NCBI RefSeq assembly: GCF_001279695.1
Contig: NZ_LGDD01000335.1
Span: 1-64,000 of the forward strand
Length of the DNA stretch: 64,000 nucleotides
From: Streptomyces sp. WM6378
GTDB taxonomy: Bacteria > Actinomycetota > Actinomycetes > Streptomycetales > Streptomycetaceae
Direction of reading: 5' to 3'
A program made the position numbers and the translations under genes. Every line of letters begins with the position of its first letter. The stretch's first letter is position 1. The notes beneath the pieces were generated by a model. That model ran no database searches, was not told the DNA's origin, and worked only from the letters and a program-made list of their open reading frames with translations. Positions 1-8,552 of the stretch are shown here, in pieces.

Positions 1-1380
1 GCCCCGCCGAGCCCTCCCCCGCCCCCGTACCCGATGCCCCCGCCGCCCCGGAGGCGTAGCGCCCAGGCCGATCCAGAGACGGACCTCCGTCCCGCCCAGG
101 ACGGAGTGGCCGATCCGGACGTCGCCGCCCGTCGATTCGGCGACCCGGCGGACGATGTCGAGGCCGAGCCCGGTGGAGCCGGGACGCCCCCCGCTGTTGC
201 CCCGGGCCAGCGCCGCCCGAGGATCGGCGATCCCCGGCCCCGCGTCGGAGACGAGCACGATCACCGCGTCCTCCCCGTTGTGGACGTCCACCGAGAACGC
301 CGTGCCTTCCGGCGTGTGCCGGAACACGTTGCCGAGGAGCGCGTCGAGCACTGCCACGAGATCGGGCCGGGCGACCGGGATGCGCACGGGCCGGTCCACC
401 CCGGCGAGCCGCACCTCGCGCCCCTCGTCCTCGGCGAGCGCCGACCAGAATTCCATCCGGTCGAGGATGACCTCGCAGGCGTCGCACCCCGCGCCCGGCC
501 CGGCGGGCTGGGTCTTCGGCTTGGCCTCGCGCGCGGTGCGGATGATCGTGTCGACCTCCCGCTCCAGCTGCTCGACCGCGGCCCGGGTCTGATCGGCCGC
601 GGGCCCGTCCCCGAGGGAGGCCGCGTTCAGGCGGAGTACGGTGAGCGGCGTACGCAGCCGGTGCGAGAGGTCGGCCGCCAACTCCCGCTCGTTGGCGAGG
701 AGTTGGACCACCTGGTCGGCCATCGAGTTGAAGGCGACGGCGGCGGAGCGCAGTTCGGTGGGGCCCTCCTCGGGGACCCGCGCCCCGAGCTTGCCCTCGC
801 CCAGGTCCTGCGCCGCGCCCGCGAGCCGCTGGGCCGGGCGGACCATGCGTACGCCAAGGCGGTCGGCGACGGCCACGGAGCCGATGATCAGGCCGATGCC
901 GACACCCGCGAGGACGAGCCAGGCCGTCGTCACGCCGTTGGTGACCTCGGCCTCCGGCACGAAGACCTCGACGATCGCGATCTGGCCGGAGCTGAGCGCG
1001 GTCGGCTGGAGCAGCGTGGAGCCGCCCGAGACGTCCGCGATGGAAGCCTTGATGACCTTCCTCGTTGCCTGGAGGTCCTTGTCCGCCGCCCGCTGCCTGC
1101 CGATCTCCACCGGCGCGCTGCCCGCGACGGCCGGGTCCGCCGGGACGTGCACGGCCATCCGGTCCTCGGCGCCGGACTGAGTGGAGGCGACGGCGCGCTC
1201 CAGCGCGTCGCGGTCGGTGGTGATGGACAGGGTCGGCCCGATCGCCGAGGCCTGCCGCTCGGCGTTGGAGAACGCCCGGTCGCGGGCCATCTCCTTGATG
1301 ACCATGCCGAGCGGCACCGCGAAGGCGACCACGACCATCACGGTGACGGCGAGGCAGACCTTGACCAGGGCCCACCTCAC
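1..1380 (-). CDS. Two-component sensor histidine kinase (3' end outside window)
   Basis: Membrane sensor kinase that would phosphorylate the response regulator encoded just upstream (1377-2066). Reading from a GTG at 1380, there is a TM helix at about residues 8-28, an extracytoplasmic sensor region, a second TM helix at about 153-173, a HAMP-like linker, then the phospho-acceptor box DLSHRLRTPLT with His near residue 240. An N-box (LGNVFRHTPEG), DAGPGI and GSTGLGL ATP-lid motifs follow. The GTG overlaps the regulator's stop as GTGA, so the two genes are translationally coupled. No stop codon occurs before base 1, so at least 460 residues are coded and the C terminus is missing here. The last ~20 residues visible are Arg/Gly-rich. 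The sensed signal is unknown. Confidence 0.9.
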   Translation of the reverse strand, partial: MRWALVKVCLAVTVMVVVAFAVPLGMVIKEMARDRAFSNAERQASAIGPTLSITTDRDALERAVASTQSGAEDRMAVHVPADPAVAGSAPVEIGRQRAADKDLQATRKVIKASIADVSGGSTLLQPTALSSGQIAIVEVFVPEAEVTNGVTTAWLVLAGVGIGLIIGSVAVADRLGVRMVRPAQRLAGAAQDLGEGKLGARVPEEGPTELRSAAVAFNSMADQVVQLLANERELAADLSHRLRTPLTVLRLNAASLGDGPAADQTRAAVEQLEREVDTIIRTAREAKPKTQPAGPGAGCDACEVILDRMEFWSALAEDEGREVRLAGVDRPVRIPVARPDLVAVLDALLGNVFRHTPEGTAFSVDVHNGEDAVIVLVSDAGPGIADPRAALARGNSGGRPGSTGLGLDIVRRVAESTGGDVRIGHSVLGGTEVRLWIGLGATPPGRRGHRVRGRGRARRG

Positions 1381-2066
1381 TGCGGTGGCTCCAGCTTCAC
1401 GCCCACGCCCCGCAGCGTGTGCAGATAGCGCGGCCGCGCGGCCGTCTCCCCCAACTTCCTTCGCAACCAGGACAGATGCACATCAATGGTCTGGTCGTCG
1501 CCGTACGACTGCTGCCACACCTCGGCGAGCAGCTCCTTGCGGGGCACGACCACGCCGGGCCGCCCGGCGAGGAAGGCGAGCAGGTCGAACTCGCGCCGGG
1601 TCAGGTCGAGCTGTACGCCGTCGAGCTCGGCCTGCCGGCGCAGCGGGTCGATGCAGAGCCCGCCGACCTGGAGCACGCGTGACGGCGGTTCGGCCCCGGC
1701 CGTGGCGCGCGCCCGGCGCAGCACGGCGGCCATCCGCGCGGAGAGGTGCTCCACGGAGAACGGCTTGGTGAGGTAGTCGTCGGCGCCGTCGTTGAGCAGC
1801 CGGACGATCTCCGTCTCGTCGTCCCGCGCGGTGGCGATGATCACCGGTACGTCGGTGATGCCGCGCAGCATCTTCAGCGCCTCGGACCCGTCCAGATCGG
1901 GCAGTCCGAGGTCCAGGATGACCACGTCGAACCGGAAATGGGCCACTTCGCGCAGCGCCTCAAGTGCCGTGCCGACGCTCCGTACCGTGTGGGAGGCCTC
2001 GGTGAGGTGGCGGATGAGGGCGGAGCGGACAAACTGGTCGTCCTCGACCACGAGCACACTTGCCAT
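1377..2066 (-). CDS. OmpR/PhoB-family response regulator
   Basis: DNA-binding response regulator of 229 residues and partner of the kinase at 1-1380. The receiver domain (about 1-115) has the acidic pair EDD at 8-10, the phosphorylation site Asp52 in VVILDLGLPD and a C-terminal KPFS lysine. A winged-helix DNA-binding domain follows (about 130-228), with the typical LTRREFDLLAFLA segment and the closing YLHTLRGVGVKLE. I chose the ATG at 2066 because MASVLVVEDD is the normal family start; the upstream open frame has no coding character. It is divergent from the secreted protein at 2157, and the 90 bp between them must hold both promoters. Confidence 0.93.
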   Translation of the reverse strand: MASVLVVEDDQFVRSALIRHLTEASHTVRSVGTALEALREVAHFRFDVVILDLGLPDLDGSEALKMLRGITDVPVIIATARDDETEIVRLLNDGADDYLTKPFSVEHLSARMAAVLRRARATAGAEPPSRVLQVGGLCIDPLRRQAELDGVQLDLTRREFDLLAFLAGRPGVVVPRKELLAEVWQQSYGDDQTIDVHLSWLRRKLGETAARPRYLHTLRGVGVKLEPPQ

Positions 2067-2156
2067 GGCCCGCACCGTACGCCATGCGGAGGACCGGAGT
2101 CCCCCGTGGGAGTGGAGTCGACGGCGGCGGGACACGGGTGGGGCTCGTGGTGCAGT

Positions 2157-2720
2157 ATGGCCCGGATGCACAGAGGACTCGTACACGGTTTGGCGTGGTC
2201 GCTCGCCACTGGAGCGGCGGTCACGCTCTCCTGGTGGGGCGTCCACACGGTGCTCGCCGGCACGGTGTACGACCCGCCCCGCGCCCTGCCGATCAGCGGC
2301 GACGCGCACACCGCCCAAGGATCGAAGCCGGACGCCTCGTCCACCCAGCGGCCCAGGGAGACCCCGCCCTCCGCGTCGTCCTCCCCCTCCCAGAAGCCGT
2401 CGAAGGACGCCGCGAGCGGCAAGCCGCCGGGCAGCCACGCGCCGACCGGCGCCAAGTCGCCGTCGCCGTCCGGCAGTTCGGGCAACCCGGCCAATTCCGG
2501 CGCGGTACAGGGCTACAACGTCTCGGGCGGCCGGGTCGTCTTCGACCTCGGCGACACCTCGGCCCAACTGGTCTCGGCGACACCAGCGTCGGGCTGGCAG
2601 ATGGAGCGCTGGATCCAGTCGGAGTGGATACGGGTCACCTTCACCCGGGGCAGCGAGACCGTCTCGGTGTTCTGCACCTGGAACGGCCACCCGCCCTCGG
2701 TGGAGATCAACAACACCTGA
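2157..2720 (+). CDS. Secreted or membrane-anchored protein of unknown function
   Basis: A 187-residue protein with a short N-terminal hydrophobic segment (LAWSLATGAAVTLSWWGVHT), which is an uncleaved anchor or signal peptide. A low-complexity Ser/Pro/Lys/Gly linker (about residues 45-115) of wall-spanning type follows, then a compact C-terminal domain of about 70 residues (VSGGRVVFDLGDTSAQLVSA onward) that ends in a region with one Cys. I do not recognise the domain. The C-terminal part looks beta-rich. Start codons at 2157 and 2166 are both possible. It is divergent from the two-component genes, so it could be one of their targets; that is only a guess from position. Confidence 0.75.
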   Translation: MARMHRGLVHGLAWSLATGAAVTLSWWGVHTVLAGTVYDPPRALPISGDAHTAQGSKPDASSTQRPRETPPSASSSPSQKPSKDAASGKPPGSHAPTGAKSPSPSGSSGNPANSGAVQGYNVSGGRVVFDLGDTSAQLVSATPASGWQMERWIQSEWIRVTFTRGSETVSVFCTWNGHPPSVEINNT

Positions 2721-2738
2721 GAGCCCGCGTCTGACCGC

Positions 2739-3596
2739 TCAGCGGAACGCCCCCGCCGGCGGCGCCGGCGAGGGCTTCGCGCTCGCGTCGCTCACCGCGA
2801 GGGCCCCGCCCGTGAAGTCGGCGAGCTCGCGTCCGTGCAGGACGCGGCCGGGGTGCGGGTCGCCCGCGATGCGCCGGGTCAGCTCGGCGACGGGCAGCGG
2901 CACGGCCGAGCCGGCGAGCACCACGTTCCCGAACCGCTTGCCGCGCAGCACCGTCGGATCGGCGGCGAGCGCGAGCTCGGGGAAGACTCCGGCGGCCGTC
3001 GCGATCTGGCCCCGCAGATGCGCGAGCGGCGGCCCGTCGGCGAGATTCGCGGCGTACGTGCCACCCGGCTTCAGCACCCTGCGTACGTCGGCGAGGAACT
3101 CGGTGCTGGTCAGATGGGCGGGGGTGCGGGCCCCGCTGAACACGTCCGCGATGACGAGGTCGGCCCAGCCGTCGGGGAGCTTGCCGAGCCCGGCGCGCGC
3201 GTCGCCGCCCCGCACCCGGATCCTGGCCCCCGGGTCGAGCGGCAGCTCACGGCGTACGAGCTGGACGAGCGCGGCGTCGAGCTCGACTATCTGCTGGGTG
3301 GAGCGGGGCCGGGTGGCCGCGATGTAGCGGGCCAGGGTGAAGGCGCCGCCGCCGAGGTGCAGGACGTTCAGGGCCTGGCCGGGCGGGGCCGCGAGGTCGA
3401 TGACGTGGCCGAGGCGGCGCTGGTACTCGAAGGTCAGCCGGTCCGGAGCGGCCAGGTCCACGTGCGACTGGGGCGCCCCGTCGAGCAGCAGCGTCCACCC
3501 GCCGGTCCGGTCCCGGTCGGGTATGAGCTCGGCGAGGCCGCCGTCCACCGTCTCGACGACGGGCTCGGGCCCGCGCCGCCTGCTGCTTTTCGCCAT
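2739..3596 (-). CDS. Spermidine synthase-like class I methyltransferase-fold protein
   Basis: A 285-residue soluble protein with the spermidine/spermine synthase fold. The nucleotide-binding motif VLHLGGGAFTLARYI lies near residues 78-92, an acidic strand end (QQIVELDAALVQLVR) follows, then GGDARAGL and the catalytic-region Asp in DLVIADVFSGA. Actinobacterial proteins of this kind are annotated as fused or orphan spermidine synthases, but many lack polyamine activity, so the substrate is open. The ATG at 3596 begins MAKSSRRRG, a basic tail typical of these orthologues. It is convergent with the secreted protein ending at 2720, leaving 18 bp between stops. Confidence 0.85.
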   Translation of the reverse strand: MAKSSRRRGPEPVVETVDGGLAELIPDRDRTGGWTLLLDGAPQSHVDLAAPDRLTFEYQRRLGHVIDLAAPPGQALNVLHLGGGAFTLARYIAATRPRSTQQIVELDAALVQLVRRELPLDPGARIRVRGGDARAGLGKLPDGWADLVIADVFSGARTPAHLTSTEFLADVRRVLKPGGTYAANLADGPPLAHLRGQIATAAGVFPELALAADPTVLRGKRFGNVVLAGSAVPLPVAELTRRIAGDPHPGRVLHGRELADFTGGALAVSDASAKPSPAPPAGAFR

Positions 3597-3694
3597 CCGG
3601 CCATTATCGACCGGCCGAGCGGGTGCCGCCTGCCCGCGCGGTGGCGGCGCTCAGAGCCTGTGCCCGATCCGGCCGGAGTCCAGACAGCAGGCCC

Positions 3695-4177
3695 TCAACG
3701 GCCGTCGGCCTCGCTGATCCCGTCTGCGGCCTCGATCATCCGGGCCGCCTCGCCGAGGGCGGCGCGCAGCAGGCCCGGATCGGTGACCTCGGTGGTGTTC
3801 GGGGGGAGCAGCCAGCCCGAGCCGGTGACGGGCGGCTCGACGGGCAGGCCCTCGATGCGAAGGCCGCGCCCGTTGGTCTCCGTACAGGCGCTGCCCGGCA
3901 CGTCCCAGGCGGCGGCGGTGCCGGACGGCACGAGGAAGCCGAGGGTGTCGCAGGTCCCGTCGTGCAGGACGGGGCCGACGGCGGCCGGGGCGGAGCCGCG
4001 CCGGATGATGTCGACGGCCTCCAGACCCTGGCGGGCGGGCACGGTGACCAGGTCGCAGGGTTCCTCGACGGCGCACGCGAGGACCGGCGGGGCGCTCGGC
4101 TGCGGTGCATGCGGATGCCGGACGGCCGTCGTCTGCGTACCGGAGCCTGTGAAGTCGATGTCGGTGTCGGTGTTCAC
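3695..4177 (-). CDS. Small protein resembling the C-terminal part of Streptomyces prim-pol-like proteins
   Basis: A 160-residue protein from a GTG at 4177 that is preceded by GGAGG six bases upstream, which is why I prefer it to the longer ATG at 4273. The segment LGFLVPSGTAAAWDVPG followed by SGWLLPPNTTEVTDP and LLRAALGEAARMIEAAD resembles the tail of Streptomyces proteins labelled bifunctional DNA primase/polymerase, which often sit beside XRE/TPR regulators as here. No intact primase catalytic motif is visible, so enzymatic activity is doubtful. It is divergent from the TPR regulator at 4409, with 231 bp between them for two promoters. Function unknown. Confidence 0.65.
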   Translation of the reverse strand: MNTDTDIDFTGSGTQTTAVRHPHAPQPSAPPVLACAVEEPCDLVTVPARQGLEAVDIIRRGSAPAAVGPVLHDGTCDTLGFLVPSGTAAAWDVPGSACTETNGRGLRIEGLPVEPPVTGSGWLLPPNTTEVTDPGLLRAALGEAARMIEAADGISEADGR

Positions 4178-4408
4178 GCAGTCCTCCAACAAGGCAAGCC
4201 CTCCGCGTCTCTGCGGTGTCTGGCGCTCTCCACATGGTTCAACGCCCTTGCGCGTCAAGGGGAACGGCACCACGCCGCCGCAAAGGATGGCAGTTCATGG
4301 CGGATCGTGGGTGAGATATCCGGTTTGTAGCCAAACACTGCGTGAACGACTCGTCACAGCAGGTACGTTCTTGCTCCGCACCACCCCGCCAGAGAGAGCT
4401 GTCGAGCC

Positions 4409-5908
4409 ATGGCGCCGTCACCAGATCCCCAGGAAGACCCCCGGGTGAACGAGCGGACTCCGCAGACGCGTCGGCAGACGCGGGAACCCAACGTGGCCTT
4501 CCGGCAGTTGAGGGGCGCCCGTTCACCGGGCGAGTTCGCGGCCGCGGTCCGCCGGGCCGCCCGCGAGATCGGCGAACAGGTCGCCTGCGACGCCCGCTAC
4601 ATCGGACGCGTGGAGAACGGCGAGATCCGCTGCCCCAACTACGCGTACGAAAGGGTCTTCCGGCACATGTTCCCGGGTTTGACCCTGGCCGACTTGGGGT
4701 TCTCGGCGAGAGAGACGGTACGGGGCCGAGGGGCGCGCCCGCTTTCCGCCGCGCCCCTGCTCCACATCACGCCCCGCCCCGCCCATCCACGCGACGGTTC
4801 GTCCGACCAAGGTCCCGGCCAAGGCGCCGGCCAAAGCCCCGGCCAACCGTCGGACCACATCCACATCCATCACAACCAGATCCAGAACCGCAATCACCAG
4901 AACCACGAGGAGAGCGACGTGCTGCGTCGCGCATTCATGACGGGCTCCACCGCCACGGTGGCGGCCGTCTCGCTGGGCCTCGGCCCGGCATCCGCACATC
5001 CCGTCCAGCACATCGGCGAGGCCGAGGTGACCGCCGTCGAGGAGGCGGTGCGCCGGATCAGACTGCTCGACGACCGGCACGGCGCTGACGGGCTCTACCA
5101 GCGGGCCGCCCAGCCGCTGCGCACCGCGTACGCCCTGCTCGACGCGAGCGCGGCGCGGCGCTCGACGCAGGAGCGGCTGCACGCGGGCGCGGGTGAACTG
5201 GCCATCTCCGTCGGCTGGTTGGCGCACGACTCGGGCCGCTTCGGCGAGGCCCGCTCGCACTACGCGGAGGCCCTCGCGACGGCCCGGCTCGCGGGCGACG
5301 CCGGTCTTGAGGCGCACGCGTTCTGCAACATGTCGTTCCTGGCCAGGGACATGGGCCGGCCGCGCGAGGCGATGCGGGCGGCGCAGGCGGGCGAGCGCGC
5401 TGCGCTCACGCTCGGCTCGCCCCGGCTGCTGTCCCTGCTCGCGCTGCGCGAGGCCGGCGGCTGGGCGGGGCTCGGCGACCGCTCGGCGTGCGAGGAGTCC
5501 CTGACGCGGGCCCACTCCCACTTCGCGCGGGGCGCCTCGCCGGCCGACCCGGAGTGGATGACCTTCTTCGTCGAGGCCGAGCTGGAGATGCTCCAGGCGC
5601 AGTGCTGGTCGGCGCTGGGCGACTGGTCGCGGGCGGCCCGCCACGCGCACCGCGCGGCGACCGTGCAGGACCCCCACTTCGCCCGGAACCTGGCCCTGTA
5701 CCGGGCCGAGCTCGCGGACGACCTCGCTCGGGCGGGGGCGCCGGCGGAATCCGCGGCGGCGGGTCAGCAGGTCCTGGACCTTCTGAACCAGGTCCAGTCC
5801 ACCCGGATCCAGGCGATGCTGGCGGACACGTCCCGAATCCTGGCCCCGCATCGGGCTTCGCCGGAGGTGGCAGCGTTCCTGGAGCGCCGGGCAGCGGTGG
5901 CCGTGTAG
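4409..5908 (+). CDS. XRE-type helix-turn-helix regulator with TPR domain
   Basis: A 499-residue cytoplasmic regulator. Residues about 30-95 form a degenerate XRE-like DNA-binding domain (FRQLRGARSPGEFAAAVRRA, then DARYIGRVENGEIRCPNYAY). A low-complexity Gln/Asn/His linker follows, including IHHNQIQNRNHQNHEE, then RRAFMTGSTATVAAVSLGLG, which resembles a Tat/hydrophobic segment and is shared by this family. The C-terminal 300 residues are alpha-helical TPR-like repeats (for example DSGRFGEARSHYAEALATAR and DMGRPREAMRAAQAGERAAL). Streptomyces has dozens of these; those studied, such as NsdA-type proteins, affect development and antibiotic production, but orthology to any of them cannot be claimed. 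The ATG at 4409 has a weak AGAG-rich ribosome site. Confidence 0.85.
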   Translation: MAPSPDPQEDPRVNERTPQTRRQTREPNVAFRQLRGARSPGEFAAAVRRAAREIGEQVACDARYIGRVENGEIRCPNYAYERVFRHMFPGLTLADLGFSARETVRGRGARPLSAAPLLHITPRPAHPRDGSSDQGPGQGAGQSPGQPSDHIHIHHNQIQNRNHQNHEESDVLRRAFMTGSTATVAAVSLGLGPASAHPVQHIGEAEVTAVEEAVRRIRLLDDRHGADGLYQRAAQPLRTAYALLDASAARRSTQERLHAGAGELAISVGWLAHDSGRFGEARSHYAEALATARLAGDAGLEAHAFCNMSFLARDMGRPREAMRAAQAGERAALTLGSPRLLSLLALREAGGWAGLGDRSACEESLTRAHSHFARGASPADPEWMTFFVEAELEMLQAQCWSALGDWSRAARHAHRAATVQDPHFARNLALYRAELADDLARAGAPAESAAAGQQVLDLLNQVQSTRIQAMLADTSRILAPHRASPEVAAFLERRAAVAV

Positions 5909-5989
5909 CCGGTTGTCCCCCACCCCGCCCCTTCCCGAGACCCTCCGGGGGTGAAAATGGGCTGAGGCCCGTTTCCCCGGGGCGCCGCC

Positions 5990-6840
5990 CCCGCCTCCCC
6001 CGCTCCTCAAACGCCGGAGGGGCTGATGGTGCGGAGGCCGGCGCGGAGGGCTGTCATCTGCGCACCGTGCGTGGCTGGTCGCGCAGTTCCCCGCGCCCCT
6101 AGCGCCATGCGGTACGCGCACCCCGAGCCATCCAGCAGATGACGGACACCGCCCCACCCCTGGGACCGGGCAGGCACAGACACCAGCCCACTCCTGGCCG
6201 GGGAGGCATACGCGGACGCCAGCCCGCCCCGGGGCCGGGCGGGCACAAACGCCAGCCCACTCCTGGCCGGGGAGGCATACACGGATGTCATTCCGCTCCT
6301 GGCCGGGCGCGCATACACGGACGTCAGCCCACTTCCAGCCCGTCCGGCGCTTGAGGACGAGCGCCTTTCAGGCGCGAACGGAGGTCCGGGGGCGAAGCCC
6401 CCGAGAGGGGTTGGGGGGGACGAGGTCCCCGCGGGGGGGGGGCTGGGGCGCAGCCCCTCCGCGAAAGCAGGGCCGGAGACAAAGTCCCCGCGGGGTCGAG
6501 GGGCGCAGGCCCCGAAAGGGGTGCAGGGGACGAAGTCCCCGCAGGGGGTCTGGGGCGCAGCCCCAGGGCTCAGCCTTCTCAACCCCCGTCACGGGCAGGC
6601 GGGTGGGAAGCCCGCCGGGGTCTGGGGCGCAGCCCCAGGTGCCGGGCCGACCGACCCCGGGGGGCCGAACCCGCCGGGGTCCGGGGCGGAGCCCCAGGGG
6701 CCGAGCTCTCCAACCCCTTGCACGGGTGGGTGGGCGGGCAAATCCGCCGGGGTCCGGGGCGCAGCCCCAGGAGCCGGGCCGACCGACCCCCCGGGGTCCG
6801 GGGCGCAGCCCCGGGCAACCTCGTCCGCGCCGTACCGGAT
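5990..6840. repeat. Intergenic field of GC-rich dispersed and tandem repeats
   Basis: This 850-bp gene-free stretch is a mosaic of short repeated modules. At 6066-6102 there is a copy of an element with core GCGCAGTTCCCCGCGCCCCTAG. From 6170 to 6335 about four tandem copies of a ~45-bp unit containing CTCCTGGCCGGGGAGGCATA occur. At 6337-6380 there is a copy of a CCGTCCGGCG-TTGAGGACGAGCG element. From 6400 to 6820 many hairpin-like GGGGCGCAGCCCC units alternate with GGGGACGAAGTCCCCGC units. Related modules recur at 20.4, 21.8, 30.9-31.6 and 47.0 kb. Long open frames here are by-products of the GC bias. Transcription termination or nucleoid structure are possible roles. Confidence 0.8.
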
Positions 6841-6844
6841 CAGC

Positions 6845-7450
6845 TCACCGCTCAAGGTGCCCCGTGTCGTTCCACCGCTCCAGCGCCGGCGCCCCGTACG
6901 CCCACCCCAGGACCGACAGCGACGTCGGGTCGAGGCGGATGCGGGCCGCGAAGGAGATGTCCTCGCCCAGCCACCTCGCCGCGATGGACCGCAGAATGTG
7001 CCCGTGGGCGAAGACCAGCACGTCCCGCCCGGCAGAGCGCGCCCACGCCACGACCTCGTCCGCCCGCGCGGAGACCTGCGCCAGGGTCTCCCCGTCCGGC
7101 ACCCCGTCCCGCCAGATGAACCAGCCGGGCCGCAGCGCCTGGATCTCGGGCGGCGCCATGCCCTCGTACGCCCCGTAGTCGTACTCCATGAGCGCGTCCC
7201 ACGGCTCGGCCCGGTCCCCGAACCCGGCCAGCTCGCACGTCTCGGCCGCCCGCACGAGCGGGCTGGTGCGGACCTCGACGCCGGGCAGCCCGCCCCACGG
7301 CTCCCGGTGCAGCCGCTCGCCGAGGAGCTTCGCGCCGCGCCGGCCCTCCTCCAGGAGGGGGATGTCGGTCCGGCCGGTGTGCTTGCCCGCGAGCGACCAC
7401 TCGGTCTGCCCGTGCCGGGCCAGCAGGATGCGCGGTGCGGCGGCTGCCAT
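6845..7450 (-). CDS. Histidine phosphatase family protein (phosphoglycerate mutase-like)
   Basis: A 201-residue cytoplasmic phosphatase of the histidine phosphatase superfamily. The catalytic signature [10 protein letters not shown] at residues 9-18 carries the phospho-accepting His; a second conserved His sits in VFAHGHILR near residue 166, and an Arg-containing SPLVRAAET segment near 64 completes the active site. Acid phosphatases of this branch act on small phosphoesters; the substrate is not readable from sequence. The ATG at 7450 follows GAGAGAAC. It is divergent from the PAP2 gene at 7665, with 214 bp between them. Confidence 0.92.
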   Translation of the reverse strand: MAAAAPRILLARHGQTEWSLAGKHTGRTDIPLLEEGRRGAKLLGERLHREPWGGLPGVEVRTSPLVRAAETCELAGFGDRAEPWDALMEYDYGAYEGMAPPEIQALRPGWFIWRDGVPDGETLAQVSARADEVVAWARSAGRDVLVFAHGHILRSIAARWLGEDISFAARIRLDPTSLSVLGWAYGAPALERWNDTGHLER

Positions 7451-7664
7451 GGGTGTTCTCTCCCGATCACGTACGAAATGTTCCGGTAATTCCGGTAACC
7501 ATCATCGCGCACCCGCCGAAGCAACCCCGAGTCGGATCTTGGCGTCTGACCGGAACGCCGGGGTGCTGCGTGAGAGCGATCACTTACACCGTACGGTTGA
7601 ACGCACGCCAAAAACCCGGAGGCCCCCGCGGGCAACCCGAGGACCAGTTGGAGGAACCCGCCGG

Positions 7665-8552
7665 ATGCAGCCGCCGCAGCAAGCCACGCGACCGCGCTGG
7701 TGGACCGAACTCCCGCTGATCGCGATCGTGTACGCGGCCTACTCCCTGGGACGACTGATCGTACGCGGCGACGAGGCGCGGGCCGTCGAGCACGGCCTGT
7801 CCATCCTGCGCATCGAGAAGGCCCTCAGCCTCAACGCCGAACACCCGCTGAACAGGCTGTTCACGCACACCCCGGCGGTCGGCATACCCGCCGACTTCAT
7901 CTACGCCTCGCTGCACTACCTGGTCACGCCGGCTGTCCTGATCTGGCTGTTCCGCCGCCGCCCCACCCAGTACCGGGCGGCCCGCGGCTGGCTGATGACC
8001 TCCACCCTGCTCGGCCTGATCGGCTTCACGTTCCTGCCGACCTGCCCGCCCCGGTTGCTCCCGGCGGTGCAGGGCTTCACCGACACGATGGCCCAGTACG
8101 GCTCGTACGGCTGGTGGGGCGGCGAGGCGAGCGCGCCCCGGGGGCTCGGCGGCATGACCAACCAGTTCGCCGCGATGCCGAGCCTGCACGTCGGGTGGGC
8201 CCTGTGGTGCGGGGTGATGCTGTGGAAGTTCGGCGGCAGCCGAATAACGAAGATCGCCGCCCTCGCGTATCCGCTGACCATTACGTTCGTGGTGATGGGC
8301 ACGGCCAACCACTACCTGCTCGACGCGGTCGCGGGCGTCGCCGTGATGGGCCTCGGCCTGTGGCTCTCCAGGCCCGTGCTGCGGCTCGCGGAGCGCGTGC
8401 GCGCCCGCTTCGCGCCCGCCTCTTCCGCCACGGACGCCTCGATTGTCGGTGCCGGATGCGAGACTTCCGTGGGTGAGCGAATCCCTGGGCAGCGGAAGTC
8501 CTCCGACACCCCCGCAGAGGCCGGCGACAGCACTCCGTCGAAGGCTCGCTGA
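7665..8552 (+). CDS. PAP2-superfamily membrane phosphatase / lipid phosphotransferase
   Basis: A 295-residue integral membrane protein with about six TM helices. The PAP2 signature appears as an early Arg/Lys region, MPSLHVGWALW (His in the PSLH motif) and TANHYLLDAVAG (second His), the arrangement seen in the inositolphosphotransferase/AUR1-like branch. Family members hydrolyse or transfer lipid phosphates at the outer membrane face. The ATG at 7665 is preceded by GGAGGAACCCGCCGG, a strong site. The last ~80 nt overlap the start of the nuclease gene in a different frame. The C-terminal ~50 residues are low complexity. Confidence 0.9.
   Translation: MQPPQQATRPRWWTELPLIAIVYAAYSLGRLIVRGDEARAVEHGLSILRIEKALSLNAEHPLNRLFTHTPAVGIPADFIYASLHYLVTPAVLIWLFRRRPTQYRAARGWLMTSTLLGLIGFTFLPTCPPRLLPAVQGFTDTMAQYGSYGWWGGEASAPRGLGGMTNQFAAMPSLHVGWALWCGVMLWKFGGSRITKIAALAYPLTITFVVMGTANHYLLDAVAGVAVMGLGLWLSRPVLRLAERVRARFAPASSATDASIVGAGCETSVGERIPGQRKSSDTPAEAGDSTPSKAR

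Noticed and set aside
34..1428. A long plus-strand open frame opposite the histidine kinase
   Set aside because: It is the antisense of a gene with clear kinase motifs and shows no domain of its own, with Arg/Gly/Pro-rich composition typical of shadow frames.
6170..6335. CRISPR array
   Set aside because: Units are contiguous and degenerate, with no unique spacers of constant length and no cas genes nearby; the Fe-S nuclease at 8473 is Cas4-like only in fold and sits with a helicase.
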